DNA of 28,888 nucleotides. It comes from CAZOWW01 sp964583765 (GTDB taxonomy: Bacteria > Actinomycetota > Actinomycetes > Actinomycetales > Kineosporiaceae). The DNA lies in the NCBI GenBank assembly GCA_964583765.1, contig CAZOWW010000078.1:1-28888 (forward strand), given 5' to 3'. Below the pieces are notes generated by a model. That model was given only the letters and a program-made list of their open reading frames with translations. It ran no database searches and had not been told where the DNA came from. A program made the position numbers and the translations under genes. Positions 25,401 through 28,888 of this stretch are shown here, in pieces (position 1 is the stretch's first letter; each line of letters starts with the position of its first letter).

Positions 25401-28400
25401 CACGGAGGCCGGGAAGGGCCGGTGCGGGTGTCGGCGTCGGGTACGCCCGCTCGGCCGCGACGGAGCCCGGCCACGGAGGCCGGGAAGGGCCGATCAGGTG
25501 CGGGCGCTGTCCGTCCGTCTCCTCGGCCGCGACGGAGCCCGGCCACGGAGGCCGGGAAGGGGGGACCGGCGGTGCCGGTGCCGGCCTCACCTCCGGGCCG
25601 CGACGGAGCCCGGCCACGGAGGCCGGGAAGGGATCTCGCTTCCAGACACTGCGGACATGTCCACGTCGCCGCGACGGAGCCCGGCCACGGAGGCCGGGAA
25701 GGGTTGCCGCCCACCTCGGGCCCATCGGCGAGCAGATCACGCCGCGACGGAGCCCGGCCACGGAGGCCGGGAAGGGCTCGCCCACACCGCAGTCACCGCG
25801 GCACCCGCCTGGGCCGCGACGGAGCCCGGCCACGGAGGCCGGGAAGGGGTCCCGCGCCATCTGGATCAGCTCGGCGCGCAGCTGGCCGCGACGGAGCCCG
25901 GCCACGGAGGCCGGGAAGGGCGTCAACGACGGTGGCCTCATGTATGCCCAGGAAGGGCCGCGACGGAGCCCGGCCACGGAGGCCGGGAAGGGGCCTCACG
26001 CGGGGCCGCATACGGAGCATCTGGGCACGCCGCGACGGAGCCCGGCCACGGAGGCCGGGAAGGGGATCGCCCTCGACGAAGACTCCACCCACCGGATCCT
26101 GCCGCGACGGAGCCCGGCCACGGAGGCCGGGAAGGGCGGCAGCCAGGGCGCCCCACCCGGGCTGGCCCTTCAAGCCGCGACGGAGCCCGGCCACGGAGGC
26201 CGGGAAGGGCAGCAAATTCGTGGTCATGGCGAGCGGCGCGATCCCGCCGCGACGGAGCCCGGCCACGGAGGCCGGGAAGGGCCCGCGAGCCGCAGGTCCT
26301 TGAGTGGGCCGTCGATGCCGCGACGGAGCCCGGCCACGGAGGCCGGGAAGGGAGGTCGTCGCGGACGAACCGTCCCGTGCTGTCGCGGGCCGCGACGGAG
26401 CCCGGCCACGGAGGCCGGGAAGGGCCGTACTCGCCGGCTACGTGCCGGGCATGGGCAAGCCGCGACGGAGCCCGGCCACGGAGGCCGGGAAGGGACGGGG
26501 TCGGCTACCGGCGGCCCGTCCTCAGATCCGCCGCGACGGAGCCCGGCCACGGAGGCCGGGAAGGGTGGCAGCGCCGACACCATCGCCATCCCGTCATAGA
26601 GGCCGCGACGGAGCCCGGCCACGGAGGCCGGGAAGGGCGGGCGGTGGCCTCCACAGCCGGCCACTCCTTCACCCGCCGCGACGGAGCCCGGCCACGGAGG
26701 CCGGGAAGGGAGCACGCCCAAGACAGCCTTCGCGACCGCGTTCACGCCGCGACGGAGCCCGGCCACGGAGGCCGGGAAGGGCCGGTCCGTGACCGCACCC
26801 CCGCACGCCCAGCACTGGCCGCGACGGAGCCCGGCCACGGAGGCCGGGAAGGGATCGGCCCAGACGGCCGAGCGCGACGCCAATCACAGCCGCGACGGAG
26901 CCCGGCCACGGAGGCCGGGAAGGGCTCGCGACACGTGGAGCCTGCGCATTGATCAAGCTGCCGCGACGGAGCCCGGCCACGGAGGCCGGGAAGGGCCCGA
27001 GCGGGCGGTAACTCGCCCTCGACCGGCAAGACGCCGCGACGGAGCCCGGCCACGGAGGCCGGGAAGGGGAGGCCGCGCAGCGACGGTCCGCTCGGACCGG
27101 ATGCGCCGCGACGGAGCCCGGCCACGGAGGCCGGGAAGGGCCGAGCTGCGGGAACTTGTCCGCAGCGGCCTCCAGCGCGCCGCGACGGAGCCCGGCCACG
27201 GAGGCCGGGAAGGGCAGGATGTCCCGGCGCGCGGCGTAGGTGTCGCACCCGCCGCGACGGAGCCCGGCCACGGAGGCCGGGAAGGGCCGACCGCTCTCCG
27301 GTGGAGCCGGTGACAAAGATCTGCCGCGACGGAGCCCGGCCACGGAGGCCGGGAAGGGGACCGCCGGGATCACCGCGACGACCGGCATCACCGGGCCGCG
27401 ACGGAGCCCGGCCACGGAGGCCGGGAAGGGTCGGGGTCCCCCGGGTCCGCGTTCCACGCCACCTGGCCGCGACGGAGCCCGGCCACGGAGGCCGGGAAGG
27501 GTCGCCGCCTGCCACACGGGCCCGTCCGGGCCGCACCCGCCGCGACGGAGCCCGGCCACGGAGGCCGGGAAGGGGCCCATTGTTGCTCGACGACGATGGG
27601 TCCATCGACGTGCCGCGACGGAGCCCGGCCACGGAGGCCGGGAAGGGCACCGAGACCGTGCCCTACCCGGAGAGCGGGTTCGCGCCGCGACGGAGCCCGG
27701 CCACGGAGGCCGGGAAGGGCTGGGGGCTCACGCATTCCTGGAGGAACACCCAAATGCCGCGACGGAGCCCGGCCACGGAGGCCGGGAAGGGCTGCTGGAT
27801 ACCGCGCTGATGCATCACGCGATGTGGGAGCCGCGACGGAGCCCGGCCACGGAGGCCGGGAAGGGAGTCCACCCGGTCGCATACGCGCAGGTCGACCACA
27901 CGCCGCGACGGAGCCCGGCCACGGAGGCCGGGAAGGGCCGCCTGGTGAAGGCGTCCATCTGCGCAGTGACGGGCCGCGACGGAGCCCGGCCACGGAGGCC
28001 GGGAAGGGCGCGCATGCCGCGTCAGCGATGGTGTCGATCGCCGTGCCGCGACGGAGCCCGGCCACGGAGGCCGGGAAGGGCTCCGCAACTGCGGATTGTT
28101 GTACAGGTGCGTCTCGTCGCCGCGACGGAGCCCGGCCACGGAGGCCGGGAAGGGGAGGGCATCCAGCTCGACCTGTTCGGTGAGCAGGAGCCGCGACGGA
28201 GCCCGGCCACGGAGGCCGGGAAGGGGACGCCATCGGACCCAGCGAGTCCAGCGTGACCATGCCGCGACGGAGCCCGGCCACGGAGGCCGGGAAGGGAGCC
28301 AGTTCATGTCGCATCCAGTTCGATCAGAGATGCCGCGACGGAGCCCGGCCACGGAGGCCGGGAAGGGCGGACAGCGCCTGCGCGTGGTCGGCAAGGGCCG

Positions 28401-28888
28401 CCGGGCCGCGACGGAGCCCGGCCACGGAGGCCGGGAAGGGGTCGTGCGGCCCTCCAGCGCGGCCGTGTCGACCTCGCCGCGACGGAGCCCGGCCACGGAG
28501 GCCGGGAAGGGCACACCCGCGCCGAGCACTGGGTGGAGCAATTCGCTGCCGCGACGGAGCCCGGCCACGGAGGCCGGGAAGGGTTGACGGCGTTCGCGCC
28601 GATGCGTCCGATCATCGAGCCGCGACGGAGCCCGGCCACGGAGGCCGGGAAGGGGACCGGCTCCATCGCCGACGGCGCCGTGACCTACCCGCCGCGACGG
28701 AGCCCGGCCACGGAGGCCGGGAAGGGGCCCGTCCGGTGACGCATCTCCGACTTCGTGCGCTCGCCGCGACGGAGCCCGGCCACGGAGGCCGGGAAGGGGG
28801 GGACGCAGCGACTCCCGCCCCGGCGATGTCCTCGCCGCGACGGAGCCCGGCCACGGAGGCCGGGAAGGGAGGACGTAGCCGAGGACGA
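22434..28888. CRISPR. Very large CRISPR array, 90 repeats, continuing past the window edge
   Basis: The 36-bp repeat (plus strand) reads GCCGCGACGGAG, stem CCCGGCC, loop ACGGA, stem GGCCGGG, tail AAGGG: a 7-bp hairpin, no T at all, 30 of 36 bases G/C. I located 90 starts from 22434 to 28834 with steps of 70-74 bp, giving 89 complete spacers of 34-38 nt (mostly 35-37) and one cut by the window end. Variants: repeat 22434 has three changes (positions 8, 18, 20); 22507 two (11, 20); 22794 one (26, breaks a stem pair); 24379 one (position 5); 24736 one (28, leaves a G-T wobble). I scanned the rest by eye and saw only consensus. No cas gene is in the window, so the type is undetermined. Left-end decay suggests that the leader is to the right and transcription is on the minus strand. 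Because repeat plus spacer is about 72 nt, long false reading frames cross the array. Confidence 0.98.
23588..23873. repeat. Tandem duplication of two repeat-spacer units inside the array
   Basis: Positions 23588-23730 and 23731-23873 are identical 143-bp blocks, each holding two repeats and two spacers (starting CTCACCGACGACGG and CCTGCAGCCGCC). This is internal duplication by recombination or slippage, not new acquisition. Confidence 0.95.

Noticed and set aside
25945..25960. GGAAGGG at the end of a spacer, like an extra repeat tail
   Set aside because: It is a short chance match. The unit length around it is the normal 72 bp.
22495..28854. Long frames across the CRISPR array on both strands with repeating PATEAGKG, EPGHGGREG or FPASVAGLRRG peptides, looking like repeat proteins
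   Set aside because: The repeat plus spacer is about 72 nt and the repeat has no stop in any frame, so these frames are by-products of the array.

Overview
The window is very GC-rich DNA with GC-biased third codon positions, twin lipobox lipoproteins, a G5/Excalibur lipoprotein, a giant secreted RHS protein and sparse Shine-Dalgarno use. All of this points to a high-GC actinobacterial chromosome. I cannot name the genus from sequence alone.

Left part (1-4.1 kb): the 3' part of a PAS-GGDEF-EAL cyclic-di-GMP signalling gene, an LppX/LprG-like lipoprotein gene, and a convergent gene for a membrane-anchored protein of the BMP/Med substrate-binding type. A divergent intergenic region with a 14-bp-arm palindrome (4083-4114) separates the last from the giant gene.

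Centre (4.4-15.8 kb): one secreted RHS/YD-repeat polymorphic-toxin gene of about 3,800 codons. It has a signal peptide, a DNRLRE-like region, YD repeats interrupted by four LamG/concanavalin-like modules, the RHS core, a Gly/Ala-rich hydrophobic stretch, a HINT autoprocessing domain and a short unrecognised C-terminal tip. The tip has clearly different codon use, and no immunity gene is evident next to it. The following 574 bp hold only a broken N-terminal piece of what looks like a NYN-domain gene.

Right-centre (16.4-21.7 kb): two tandem paralogues with TPR repeats and a multi-pass membrane C-terminus (sharing a promoter-like element upstream), a YihX-type HAD hydrolase, a small unrecognised gene that looks leaderless, and a G5/Excalibur lipoprotein.

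Right end (22.2-28.9 kb): a 3' half of a tRNA-Arg(UCU) gene that stops at the anticodon loop, as integrase attachment sites do, followed about 210 bp later by a very large CRISPR array. I count 90 repeats of 36 bp (period 70-74 bp), still running at the window edge, with no cas gene in the window. Repeat decay at the left end, an in-register relic repeat, and two homologous spacers fixed at the same edge all suggest that the leader and any cas genes lie to the right and that the array is read right to left. The tRNA fragment geometry suggests that the array side is, or was, an integrated element. Two spacers carry the same codons with only synonymous differences, and another encodes a terminase-like DETH motif, so phage genes are the likely targets.
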